A stretch of 41,064 nt of DNA. Source: Paludibacteraceae bacterium. Lineage in GTDB: Bacteria > Bacteroidota > Bacteroidia > Bacteroidales > Paludibacteraceae. Where the stretch lies: contig JAFUUZ010000014.1 in NCBI GenBank assembly GCA_017471285.1, forward strand, positions 1 through 41,064, in the 5' to 3' direction. The position numbers and the translations under genes are program-made. The notes under the pieces were generated by a model that did no database searches, had not been told where the DNA came from, and saw nothing but the letters and a program-made list of their open reading frames with translations. Below are positions 34,319 to 40,802 of the stretch, one piece after another. Position 1 is the stretch's first letter. Every line of letters begins with the position of its first letter.

Positions 34319-34338
34319 ATCCGCCAAACTTGGCGGAT
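34319..34338. repeat. Perfect 9-bp inverted repeat
   Basis: ATCCGCCAA and TTGGCGGAT separated by AC. It lies between the terminator and the TAGCGGAC repeats and has no T run of its own. Confidence 0.6.
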
Positions 34339-34351
34339 ACATTTAGGTTAT

Positions 34352-34431
34352 TAGCGGACTAGTACGTTACGTAGTAGCGGACAGGTGCGCTGCATTTAGT
34401 AGCGGACAGTCGCTGTTGTTGATTAGCGGAC
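34352..34431 (-). repeat. Four TAGCGGAC repeats at about 24-nt spacing, over and after a stop codon
   Basis: TAGCGGAC occurs at 34352, 34375, 34400 and 34424 (steps of 23, 25 and 24). The copy at 34424 is the coding end of the OB-repeat gene (codons for VR and part of the stop). On the minus strand the others look like decayed duplicates of that gene end, two of them also preceded by GC-rich text similar to GGCGCACAAG. Confidence 0.75.
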
Positions 34432-35673
34432 TTGTGCGCCTTGGAGGTTGAAGAGTTTACCGTCGCGAACGATATAGAGTACACCATCCATGAGTACCTT
34501 GTTAACCTTCTCAGTCAATACAATCTGCTCGATGGATTGTTTCCACAGTACGGATACCTCGGAGCCGGCTGCTACCTCGTAGTAGTCCTTACCGTTGTTT
34601 ACGCTATGGCTGAGTTTACCTACTACCAATACGCGGTCACCTTGAGCAAGTGCCTCACCTTCTTCTTTACTGATCTTACCGCGGTAAACCTGCAGGTCTC
34701 CATAAGTAGCAGTTGCATCATCAGACATGTAGAAAGTGATATTCTTATACTGGTCGTTGTATGCGGTTTTGATATTAGCAACATAACCTAAGATTACTAC
34801 CGGCTTGGCGCTCTCGGTGTTGTCCTCCAGAGCATGAGCAGCAGCTACTGCCTGTGTTACGTTGAGCGTGTCGTATTCAACAACCGGAGCATCCAAAACG
34901 GTGATGCTGATGTTCTGGTCTGCATTCTCGATGACGGGATCGCCTTGAGCCGGAACATATTTCATAATCGTGCATGTGAACTCAACATAAGCTCCGTAGG
35001 GGATAGCCGCCTTGGTGCTCGGTTTGCCGCGATATACATAGAAAGCGCCTTCTGTGTTGCTGGCAGCGGTACTACCCTGAGCGTCAGCTACATAGAAAGA
35101 CTGGTTGCCATACTGATCGCTATAAGCATCACTGGACTTTACATCCACCGCCGAAACGTATCCGCGGATCTTATATTGCTTCTCGGTAGAAGCACCTGCA
35201 GCAAGCGCGTTACCGATTTCGAGGGCCTGTGCTACAGTTACCTCTTCGATGGCAGTAACAACCGTGTGGTCGCCATCTGCTTTGGAAATGAAGGCAGCAT
35301 TGCCTTTCTCAATCTCGATAATGTACTTTGCTGCGGTTTTGTTGTAATACTTTTTCAGTTTACCGGTAACCTGCACCTTGTCACCATTGAGCACTTTCAG
35401 GGTGTCAGCACCTTCGATAGGGTAACAGTTGTAAGCCTGGAAATCAGATGCCGTAGCCGATGCCTCGTCTGCCATGTACCAACTCTGGTTGTGATACAAC
35501 ATACTGAACGCCCCTGCGTTAATTACATAGCCCTCAACGGTGTACTCAGCCTCAGATGTAGCCATGGAATCCAGTTGCATACCCTCAGCAATAGCCTCGG
35601 CAACAGAGATTGCCTGAGCATTCATTGTCATTGCCACAAAAGCTGCAGCAACAAAAGAGAAAAATTTCTTCAT
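34423..35673 (-). CDS. Secreted protein with three OB-fold-like repeats and a C-terminal tag
   Basis: A 416-residue protein with a signal peptide (MKKFFSFVAAAFVAMTMNAQA). Three similar units follow (about 22-125, 140-265 and 267-385), each with an 'AxA..A..L' helix, a 'GYV' strand, a 'Y.NQSFYVAD'-like strand and a 'GD.V.V.GKL' strand: YTVEGYVINAG / YKIRGYVSAVD / VVILGYVANIK, and GDKVQVTGKLKKYY / GDRVLVVGKLSHSV. This resembles secreted OB-fold modules that bind sugars or nucleic acids; the ligand is unknown. The C-terminus (KVLMDGVLYIVR, LFNLQGAQVR) matches the tag of the protein at 329-1375. It has its own promoter and terminator. Confidence 0.82.
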   Translation of the reverse strand: MKKFFSFVAAAFVAMTMNAQAISVAEAIAEGMQLDSMATSEAEYTVEGYVINAGAFSMLYHNQSWYMADEASATASDFQAYNCYPIEGADTLKVLNGDKVQVTGKLKKYYNKTAAKYIIEIEKGNAAFISKADGDHTVVTAIEEVTVAQALEIGNALAAGASTEKQYKIRGYVSAVDVKSSDAYSDQYGNQSFYVADAQGSTAASNTEGAFYVYRGKPSTKAAIPYGAYVEFTCTIMKYVPAQGDPVIENADQNISITVLDAPVVEYDTLNVTQAVAAAHALEDNTESAKPVVILGYVANIKTAYNDQYKNITFYMSDDATATYGDLQVYRGKISKEEGEALAQGDRVLVVGKLSHSVNNGKDYYEVAAGSEVSVLWKQSIEQIVLTEKVNKVLMDGVLYIVRDGKLFNLQGAQVR

Positions 35674-35729
35674 AATTTAAAAAGATTTAATTGTTAAATA
35701 AAAAAATCGGTTAAAAACCATTTGCGGGA

Positions 35730-35761
35730 CAAAGGTACTATATTTTTTTGATATGCGCAAA
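35730..35761 (-). promoter_or_regulatory. Promoter of the OB-repeat protein gene
   Basis: On the minus strand: TTTG (35761-35758), exactly 20 nt, TACCTTTG (35737-35730). The leader before the ATG at 35673 is about 50 nt. Confidence 0.85.
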
Positions 35762-35795
35762 TAATTTTGCTTTTTTTCACAAAAATACGCAATTG

Positions 35796-35827
35796 TTTGC
35801 ATATTTAAAAAAATTGTCGTAAATTTG
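35796..35827 (+). promoter_or_regulatory. Promoter of the regulator-recF unit
   Basis: TTTG at 35796-35799, exactly 20 nt, TAAATTTG at 35820-35827. Transcription should start near 35834, 15 nt before the ATG. It is divergent from the promoter at 35730-35761 but, unlike the pair at 14923-14992, does not overlap it. Confidence 0.85.
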
Positions 35828-35848
35828 CACCCAAATTTGTAATTTGCT

Positions 35849-37030
35849 ATGGCAAAACTTTTAATCATAGACGATGAGCGTGGTATCCGCAACACGCTGC
35901 GTGAGATTCTTGCGGACGAAGGGCATGAAGTGGACGTAGCCGAGAACGGCAAGCAGGGTCTGGAAATGGCTCATGCGAAGGCTTATGATCTGATCTTCTC
36001 TGACATCAAGATGCCAGAGATGGACGGGATGGAGGTGCTTTCTAAGATTTCAGAATTCAGAATTCAGAATTCAGATTCGTTTGAGAGTACCGACAGTCCT
36101 ATAGTGATGATTACGGGTCACGGGGATATAGAGACGGCGGTGCAGGCGCTCAAGATGGGTGCGTATGATTTTCTGCTCAAGCCGCTTGACCTCAACCGCA
36201 TTCTGATCACGACCAAGAACGCGTTAGAGTCCAAATCGCTGCGTCAGGAGACGAAGCAGTTGCGGAAGAAAGTAGCAGCGAAGGGTTTTCAGATGATCGG
36301 TCAAAGCGCGGCTATCACCCGTGTGCGCGAGATAATAGATAAGGTAGCCCCGACGGAAGCCCGTGTACTCATCACCGGTCCTAACGGCACGGGAAAAGAA
36401 GTAGTGGCACATATGATTCACTCCCTTTCCGCGCGCGCCAACGGTCCTATGGTAGAGGTCAATTGCGCCGCCATCCCGAGCGAGTTGATAGAGAGCGAGC
36501 TTTTCGGACATATGAAAGGATCGTTCACGGGTGCAGTCAAAGACCGCGCGGGCAAGTTCGAACAAGCCGACGGAGGGACACTGTTTCTGGATGAGATCGG
36601 TGACATGAGTCTGGCTGCGCAGACCAAAGTGCTGCGTGCATTGCAGGAGAGCGAGATCACGCGGGTAGGATCGGACAAAGCCATCAAAGTGAACGTGCGC
36701 GTGTTGGCGGCGACGAACAAAGATCTGCAGAAAGAGATTGCAGAAGGCAATTTCCGCGAGGACCTTTTCCACCGGCTGAACGTCATTCCAATTCATGTAC
36801 CGTCGCTCAACGAGCGGCTGGAGGACATTCCGCTGCTGGTGGACTATTTTGCGGATCAGATATGCGCGGAACAAGGCATTGCACTCAAGAGTTTCGAGCC
36901 CGAGGCGATCAAGGCGCTGCAAGGCAAGCAATGGACAGGCAACATACGGCAGTTGCGAAATGTTGTGGAGAGGCTGATAATCCTTGCCGGAGCGAAGATA
37001 ACCAAGGAGGATGTGGAGGCGTACGCATAA
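35849..37030 (+). CDS. NtrC-type sigma-54-dependent response regulator without a DNA-binding domain
   Basis: The 393-residue protein has a receiver domain (about 1-120) with acidic pair D8/D9, phospho-acceptor D52 (IFSDIKMPEMDG), T89 and K111. A sigma-54 AAA+ domain (about 147-375) follows, with Walker A GPNGTGKE at 177-184 (Asn and Pro in place of the usual Glu-Ser), GSFTGA at 224-229 for sigma-54 contact, Walker B 'GGTLFLDEIGDMS' and 'FREDLFHRLNVIPIHVPSL'. It ends at KEDVEAYA, so the Fis-type helix-turn-helix is missing. Residues about 67-77 (ISEFRIQNSDS) are encoded by an AGAATTC word repeat in the loop before strand 4. No histidine kinase gene is adjacent. It probably acts on sigma-54 promoters without site-specific DNA binding. 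Confidence 0.92.
   Translation: MAKLLIIDDERGIRNTLREILADEGHEVDVAENGKQGLEMAHAKAYDLIFSDIKMPEMDGMEVLSKISEFRIQNSDSFESTDSPIVMITGHGDIETAVQALKMGAYDFLLKPLDLNRILITTKNALESKSLRQETKQLRKKVAAKGFQMIGQSAAITRVREIIDKVAPTEARVLITGPNGTGKEVVAHMIHSLSARANGPMVEVNCAAIPSELIESELFGHMKGSFTGAVKDRAGKFEQADGGTLFLDEIGDMSLAAQTKVLRALQESEITRVGSDKAIKVNVRVLAATNKDLQKEIAEGNFREDLFHRLNVIPIHVPSLNERLEDIPLLVDYFADQICAEQGIALKSFEPEAIKALQGKQWTGNIRQLRNVVERLIILAGAKITKEDVEAYA
36045..36078 (+). repeat. AGAATTC word repeat inside the receiver domain
   Basis: TTTCAGAATTCAGAATTCAG and one further AATTCAG, period 8, ending ATTC. The count of bases preserves the reading frame, adding ISEFRIQNSDS. Confidence 0.75.
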
Positions 37031-37061
37031 AGCCCCACCCGGCCTCCCCGTGGAGGGGAGG
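37031..37061. repeat. GC-rich hairpin repeat unit between the regulator and recF, copy F
   Basis: AGCCCCACCCGG lead, then CCTCCCC (37043-37049), loop GTGGA, GGGGAGG (37055-37061): the same 7-5-7 layout as the copies in ddl and at 34252. It occupies most of the 42-nt gap after the stop codon at 37028-37030. Confidence 0.8.
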
Positions 37062-37072
37062 AGAGATAAAAT

Positions 37073-38278
37073 ATGATTTTACAATCCCTACATATTCTCA
37101 ATTATCGCAATATACGCGAGGCGAGTTTGGAGTTCGCACCCAAGCTCAATTGTTTCGTAGGCCTCAACGGACAAGGGAAGACCAATGTCCTGGACGCAAT
37201 CTATCTGCTGAGTTTTGCCAAATCGGCATTCACGAGTCAGGACAGCCTGAACATCACCCACGGAGAGGAGATGGCGATGGTGCAAGGGGTGTACAAACGC
37301 CCTGAACAGTTGAAAGTTGAAAGTTTAGAGTTGAAAGAAGTGGGAGAGTTGAAAGATGAGAGTTTTACTATTTCTTGCGGGTTGCGGAAGGGCGTGAAGA
37401 AGCAATTCCGGAAAGACAAGAAAGACTATCCGCGGCTGATTGACCATATAGGGCTTATTCCGCTGGTGATGATTTCGCCTGCGGACCAGCAGTTGATCGA
37501 CGAAGGGTCGGACGAGAGAAGGCGTTTCATGGATGTTGTTATCAGCCAGTCCGACCGCAAATATCTTGATTCGCTCACACGTTACAACGCCCTGCTCAAA
37601 CAGCGGAATGCGCTATTGAAACAGTACGCCGAGGCGGCTGCGCCACCGGACGATTTATTAGAAGTGCTGGAGTGGCAGATGGTGGAGCCGGCGGAGTATA
37701 TTTTCAAGGCAAGGACAGAGTTCTTTGAGGCGTTTCAGCCGTATTTCGAGGAAGTGTACCGGCGTATCTCCGGCCGCAAGAATGCGACCGAAACGGACAA
37801 TCCGGAAGGTCCCGACACTCCTGAAGTGCCGGTACTGCACTATGTGAGCCAGTTGCAGGACAGGGATCTGCGGGAGGCGTATGTGCGGACAAGACAACGG
37901 GATTTGATATTAGGCTGGACGTCGCAAGGGGTACACAAAGACGATCTGGAGATGAAGCTGGGCGAGTGGCCGTTGAAGCAAGTAGGCAGCCAGGGGCAGC
38001 AACGCACTTTCATTCTTGCCATGAAATTGGCACAGGCTTTGTATTTAGGGGCTATCAGCCATCAGCCTTCAGCATTCAGTAAGCCGATTCTGCTACTGGA
38101 TGATATATTCGACCGGCTGGACGGGGAACGGGTGGAACGGATTGTAAACATGGTGCAAGGAGAGGAGTTCGGACAGATCTTCATCACCGACACCGACCGA
38201 CAGCACCTCACGGAAATACTCAAACCCAACGAGAACGCCAAGATATTCCATGTGGAGGGAGGGAGAGTTGAAAGTTGA
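37073..38278 (+). CDS. recF: DNA replication and repair protein RecF
   Basis: RecF is an SMC-like ATPase acting in gap repair with RecO and RecR. The 401-residue protein has 'LHILNYRNIREASLEF', Walker A 'FVGLNGQGKTNVLDAIYLLS', 'ISPADQQLIDEGSDERRRFM', the signature 'VGSQGQQRTFILAMKLAQAL' and Walker B 'PILLLDDIFDRLDGERVERI', with 'GQIFITDTDR' near the end. Two stretches look foreign to the family: QLKVESLELKEVGELKDES (about 79-97), encoded by GTTGAAA words, and AISHQPSAFS (about 327-336), encoded by ATCAGCC words. Both keep the frame and avoid the ATPase motifs. The last residues and the stop also fall in GTTGAAAGTTGA words. Confidence 0.93.
   Translation: MILQSLHILNYRNIREASLEFAPKLNCFVGLNGQGKTNVLDAIYLLSFAKSAFTSQDSLNITHGEEMAMVQGVYKRPEQLKVESLELKEVGELKDESFTISCGLRKGVKKQFRKDKKDYPRLIDHIGLIPLVMISPADQQLIDEGSDERRRFMDVVISQSDRKYLDSLTRYNALLKQRNALLKQYAEAAAPPDDLLEVLEWQMVEPAEYIFKARTEFFEAFQPYFEEVYRRISGRKNATETDNPEGPDTPEVPVLHYVSQLQDRDLREAYVRTRQRDLILGWTSQGVHKDDLEMKLGEWPLKQVGSQGQQRTFILAMKLAQALYLGAISHQPSAFSKPILLLDDIFDRLDGERVERIVNMVQGEEFGQIFITDTDRQHLTEILKPNENAKIFHVEGGRVES
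37308..37373 (+). repeat. GTTGAAA word repeat inside recF
   Basis: AGTTGAAAGTTGAAAG, TTTAGAGTTGAAAG, AAGTGGGAGAGTTGAAAG and ATGAGAG. The same words recur after the recF stop at 38262-38340. The reading frame is kept throughout. Confidence 0.85.
38052..38080 (+). repeat. ATCAGCC word repeat inside recF
   Basis: TATCAGCCATCAGCCTTCAG followed by CATTCAGTA: 7-8-nt words drifting from ATCAGCC to ATTCAG. They encode ISHQPSAFS just before the Walker B strand. Confidence 0.7.
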
Positions 38279-38340
38279 AAGTTGATAGTTGATAGTTGAA
38301 AGAAGTTTTAAAGTAATAAGTTGAGAGTTGAAAGTTTTCA
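38262..38340 (+). repeat. GTTGAAA/GTTGATA word repeat spanning the recF stop and the GHL10 start
   Basis: A run of GAGTTGAAAGTTGAAAG, TTGATAGTTGATAG, TTGAAAGAAG and AGTTGAGAGTTGAAAG. It contains the recF stop (38276-38278) and the TTG start of the next gene (38328-38330), filling the gap. Confidence 0.88.
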
Positions 38341-39575
38341 GATACATAGTAACCTTGGTACTTTGTACTTTGTCCCTTTGTACCTTAAAAGCCGAAATCG
38401 GCTTTAGGGGTGCATGGATAGCGACAGTGGCGAATATCGACTGGCCGTCCAAAGAGGCGGTGGGAGACTCCGCTGCGCAAAAGGCAGAGATGACTTTCCT
38501 TTTAGACTCGCTCCATAGTTTAGGATTGAACGCTATTATTTTCCAAGTCCGTCCGACGGCGGATGCTCTTTATCGCAGTGAGTTTGAGCCCAGTTCTCAT
38601 TGGCTGACCGGAAAGCAAGGAGAGTGGAACAGCCTTCAGCCATGGGATCCGTTGGAATGGACGATTGAAGAGGCGCACAAAAGAGGTATGGAAGTGCACG
38701 TCTGGCTCAATCCGTACCGCGTCACTCTCGCTAAAACGGACACCTCCGCTATTTGCGCCAACCATATATGGAGGAAACACCGCGACTGGTTCTGGGAGTA
38801 CAACAAACAGTGGTATTTTGACCCGGGGCTGGAGCAGACACGGGAATGGATCTGTACAATAGTACAGGACATCGTGCAGAGGTACGACATTCAGGCGGTG
38901 CATATGGACGACTATTTCTACCCCTATCCGGCAGGCAAACAGCAACTGCCGGACACCAAGACCTTTGAGCAAGACCCCAGAGGATTTAATAATATCAATG
39001 ACTGGCGGAGAGACAATGTCAACCTAGCTATCAAAGCTATCAGCGAGACCATCCGCGAATGCAAAGACTCCGTGGAGTTCGGTATCTCGCCTTTCGGCGT
39101 GTGGCGGAACGCATCCGTTGATTCGACAGGCTCCGCGACCCGCGCCGGAATAACCAATTACGACGACCTCTATGCGGACATCCGTCTGTGGATCCAAAAA
39201 GGCTGGATCGACTACGTAATGCCGCAACTCTATTGGGAGATCGGTAAGAAAGTGGCGGATTACGAGGTGCTGGCTCACTGGTGGGCGAACGAGGTGCGGG
39301 GCACGAACTGCAAACTGTATATCGGCATGGCTCCGTACAGATTAGTCGAAAGTCAAAAGTCGAAAGTCGAGAGCAACAAGTCGAACCCTTGGGCTACCGG
39401 CAACGAGATCAAACGGCAGATGGACCTGAACCGGACTATCCCGGAGATCAGCGGCGAGTGTTTCTATTCGACAAGGCCGCTGTTGCGCAATCCGAGAGGG
39501 GTGTGCGACAGTATCAGGTCAGTCTATGCCAACGAAGACGCAGAGAAAGAACCGCTTGTGTTACCATGGGAATAA
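38328..39575 (+). CDS. GHL10-type glycoside hydrolase, secreted
   Basis: The 415-residue protein resembles the glycosyl hydrolase-like 10 family (DUF187), TIM-barrel enzymes thought to act on cell-wall or other glycans outside the cell. Family text includes 'GFRGAWIATVANIDWPSKEA' at about 25-44, 'LNAIIFQVRPTADALYRSEF', 'VHVWLNPYRVTL' and 'AVHMDDYFYPYP' (about 180-191) with candidate catalytic acids. The only start giving a signal peptide is TTG at 38328 (MKVFRYIVTLVLCTLSLCTL, then KA); an in-frame stop lies two codons upstream and the next ATG is about 160 nt downstream. Start codon and hydrophobic core lie in word repeats. A GTCGAAA repeat encodes VESQKSKVESNKS near residue 340. Confidence 0.85.
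   Translation: MKVFRYIVTLVLCTLSLCTLKAEIGFRGAWIATVANIDWPSKEAVGDSAAQKAEMTFLLDSLHSLGLNAIIFQVRPTADALYRSEFEPSSHWLTGKQGEWNSLQPWDPLEWTIEEAHKRGMEVHVWLNPYRVTLAKTDTSAICANHIWRKHRDWFWEYNKQWYFDPGLEQTREWICTIVQDIVQRYDIQAVHMDDYFYPYPAGKQQLPDTKTFEQDPRGFNNINDWRRDNVNLAIKAISETIRECKDSVEFGISPFGVWRNASVDSTGSATRAGITNYDDLYADIRLWIQKGWIDYVMPQLYWEIGKKVADYEVLAHWWANEVRGTNCKLYIGMAPYRLVESQKSKVESNKSNPWATGNEIKRQMDLNRTIPEISGECFYSTRPLLRNPRGVCDSIRSVYANEDAEKEPLVLPWE
38357..38386 (+). repeat. TACTTTG word repeat encoding a signal-peptide core
   Basis: GGTACTTTGTACTTTG, TCCCTTTG and TACCTT iterate a 7-8-nt word. In frame they give LVLCTLSLCTL, the hydrophobic core of the GHL10 signal peptide. Confidence 0.8.
39344..39386 (+). repeat. 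AGTCGAAA word repeat inside the GHL10 gene
   Basis: AGTCGAAAGTCAAAAGTCG, AAAGTCGAGAGC and AACAAGTCGAA. It encodes a polar Lys/Ser/Glu/Asn loop (VESQKSKVESNKS) and keeps the frame. Confidence 0.8.
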
Positions 39576-39653
39576 TACTGTAGTGTGCTATCGGCGCAGC
39601 AAGGATGCCATTGTTGAAATTTTTGACATAACAAACTTTAAAAACATTACACA

Positions 39654-40175
39654 ATGAAAACTTTTATCAGCCTCGCCCTTGCGGCAAAGAAGAAATTAGT
39701 TGTCATACTGGCTGCGGTCATGGTCTCCGTAGGAATGATGGCGCAATCGCCTGTCTATCGTGTCGGAGACAAATACATGATGGACGGCGAATTGATGAAC
39801 AAACGCGAGTTCAAAGGGTACCTCAAAAACACTTGCCCGGAGGCGTTCGAACTGTTCACCAACGGACATAAACTGAGCGTAGCCGGATGGAGTTGTTTCG
39901 GAGTAGGCCTCGCCATTAACTCCGTTGGCAGTTCGCTGCTCTATTCGTGTCTCAGGGGCGAAATAAAACAGAGATACATGCTCGATCTAAGTTATACACT
40001 CACTTCCTTGGGAGCCGGAACCGCTGTAGCCGGTGTTACCTGTCTCGCGGTAGGTTATACACGCATGCACAAAGCCGTTAGCCTCTATAACATCGAGAAA
40101 GCGCACCGCCCCGACCTCAGATGGATCTACGGTTTGAACGGACGGGGAGAGATATCCGTTGCGTTGCAGTTCTGA
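39654..40175 (+). CDS. Membrane or exported protein of unknown function
   Basis: The 173-residue protein has an N-terminal hydrophobic segment (about 15-30, LVVILAAVMVSVGMMAQ) that is probably a signal peptide; the AQ at its end fits Bacteroidota cleavage sites. A short soluble part 'YRVGDKYMMDGELMNKREF' follows, then two Gly/Ala-rich hydrophobic stretches (about 78-101 and 118-140) that look membrane-spanning or hairpin-forming. I do not recognise the family; the layout resembles small secreted two-span proteins common in Bacteroidota. No consensus promoter was found in the 78-nt gap upstream. Confidence 0.7.
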   Translation: MKTFISLALAAKKKLVVILAAVMVSVGMMAQSPVYRVGDKYMMDGELMNKREFKGYLKNTCPEAFELFTNGHKLSVAGWSCFGVGLAINSVGSSLLYSCLRGEIKQRYMLDLSYTLTSLGAGTAVAGVTCLAVGYTRMHKAVSLYNIEKAHRPDLRWIYGLNGRGEISVALQF

Positions 40176-40256
40176 TTTGCGCCACCGTACTATTTTTCCA
40201 TATTTGCAAATTACAGCGTTCAAAAATCACATTTTTTGACAAAAATAACGCGCGTA

Positions 40257-40288
40257 CTTGCATATTCGAAAAAAAAGCAGTAATTTTG
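40257..40288 (+). promoter_or_regulatory. Promoter of the toxin-antitoxin pair
   Basis: CTTG at 40257-40260, exactly 20 nt, TAATTTTG at 40281-40288. The start point near 40295 gives a 26-nt leader. It makes the ATG at 40321 the only suitable start, since an in-frame ATG at 40258 lies within the promoter. Confidence 0.8.
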
Positions 40289-40320
40289 CAGCGCAAAATC
40301 AATTGAAAGGAAAAACAACT

Positions 40321-40464
40321 ATGCAAACAGACGCACAACATCAATTGAATGAAACACCCATTACTACTGATGTAGCAGGTAATGGTAATGTGCAAAAGAA
40401 GTACTACACTGCCGATGAAGCAATCGCTTTCTTAGAGCCGCGCATCCGCGCCATGTTCCAATGA
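40321..40464 (+). CDS. Candidate small antitoxin
   Basis: A 47-residue protein: polar N-terminus (MQTDAQHQLNETPITTDVAG) and C-terminal amphipathic segment 'YYTADEAIAFLEPRIRAMFQ' that could wrap around a toxin. No DNA-binding motif is evident in so short a chain. It has its own promoter and overlaps the next gene as ATGA, the usual coupled layout of antitoxin then toxin. The identification rests on context more than sequence. Confidence 0.6.
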   Translation: MQTDAQHQLNETPITTDVAGNGNVQKKYYTADEAIAFLEPRIRAMFQ

Positions 40465-40802
40465 AAGAGGTTGTTTACACTAAACAGGCTCTTTTGCAAT
40501 TTGAAGAAAGTGTGAAAGAGTTAGTAGAACAAGGCTACTTTGGCGATGAAGACTACGCCGTTATGTATATGCGAGATATATTCAGGTATTTTGCACTGAA
40601 TTTGCAATATTCAGTATCTGTTGAAGCACCTGATTGTTTTACTCGGTATTGTGTAGATGGCAAAGATTTACATTACGTCCGTTATCGCAAGAACACTCAA
40701 ACTACTTGGTACGCATTTTACGAGGAGTTAGAAAATGTGTATAGTATTGTTTACCTTGCCAACAATAAGCTTATAGGTCATTTATTGGACATTAGTTTAT
40801 AA
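40461..40802 (+). CDS. Candidate RelE/ParE-superfamily toxin
   Basis: The 113-residue protein begins MKEVVYTKQALLQFEESVKE, like the first strand and helix of RelE/ParE toxins, then has an N-terminal helical pair and later strands 'DLHYVRYRKNTQTTWYAFYE' and 'VYSIVYLANNKLIGHLLDI', which fit the antiparallel sheet of the fold. Such toxins cut mRNA or poison gyrase; which of these applies cannot be read. It is translationally coupled to the small upstream gene. The sequence is visibly AT-richer than the neighbouring housekeeping genes, compatible with horizontal acquisition. A terminator-like hairpin follows at once. Confidence 0.65.
   Translation: MKEVVYTKQALLQFEESVKELVEQGYFGDEDYAVMYMRDIFRYFALNLQYSVSVEAPDCFTRYCVDGKDLHYVRYRKNTQTTWYAFYEELENVYSIVYLANNKLIGHLLDISL

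Larger units (their letters stand above)
33864..34422. other. Gene-free gap filled with several repeat types
   Basis: About 560 nt between the tetR promoter and the OB-repeat gene. It holds, in order: an AT-rich hairpin, four 11-mers, GC-rich hairpin units with a duplicated 43-nt segment, a strong terminator, a second hairpin and TAGCGGAC repeats. The reading frames present are repeat-derived and show no protein features. Confidence 0.75.

Noticed and set aside
34061..34342. Minus-strand open frame of 93 codons in the repeat-rich gap
   Set aside because: Made entirely of the GC-rich repeat units and a terminator; the translation is repeat-derived (SLPLRGE-like) and begins within a hairpin.
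33998..34431. Possible CRISPR array
   Set aside because: Units are 8 or 11 nt, without 25-40-nt repeats or unique spacers of constant length, and no cas genes are nearby.
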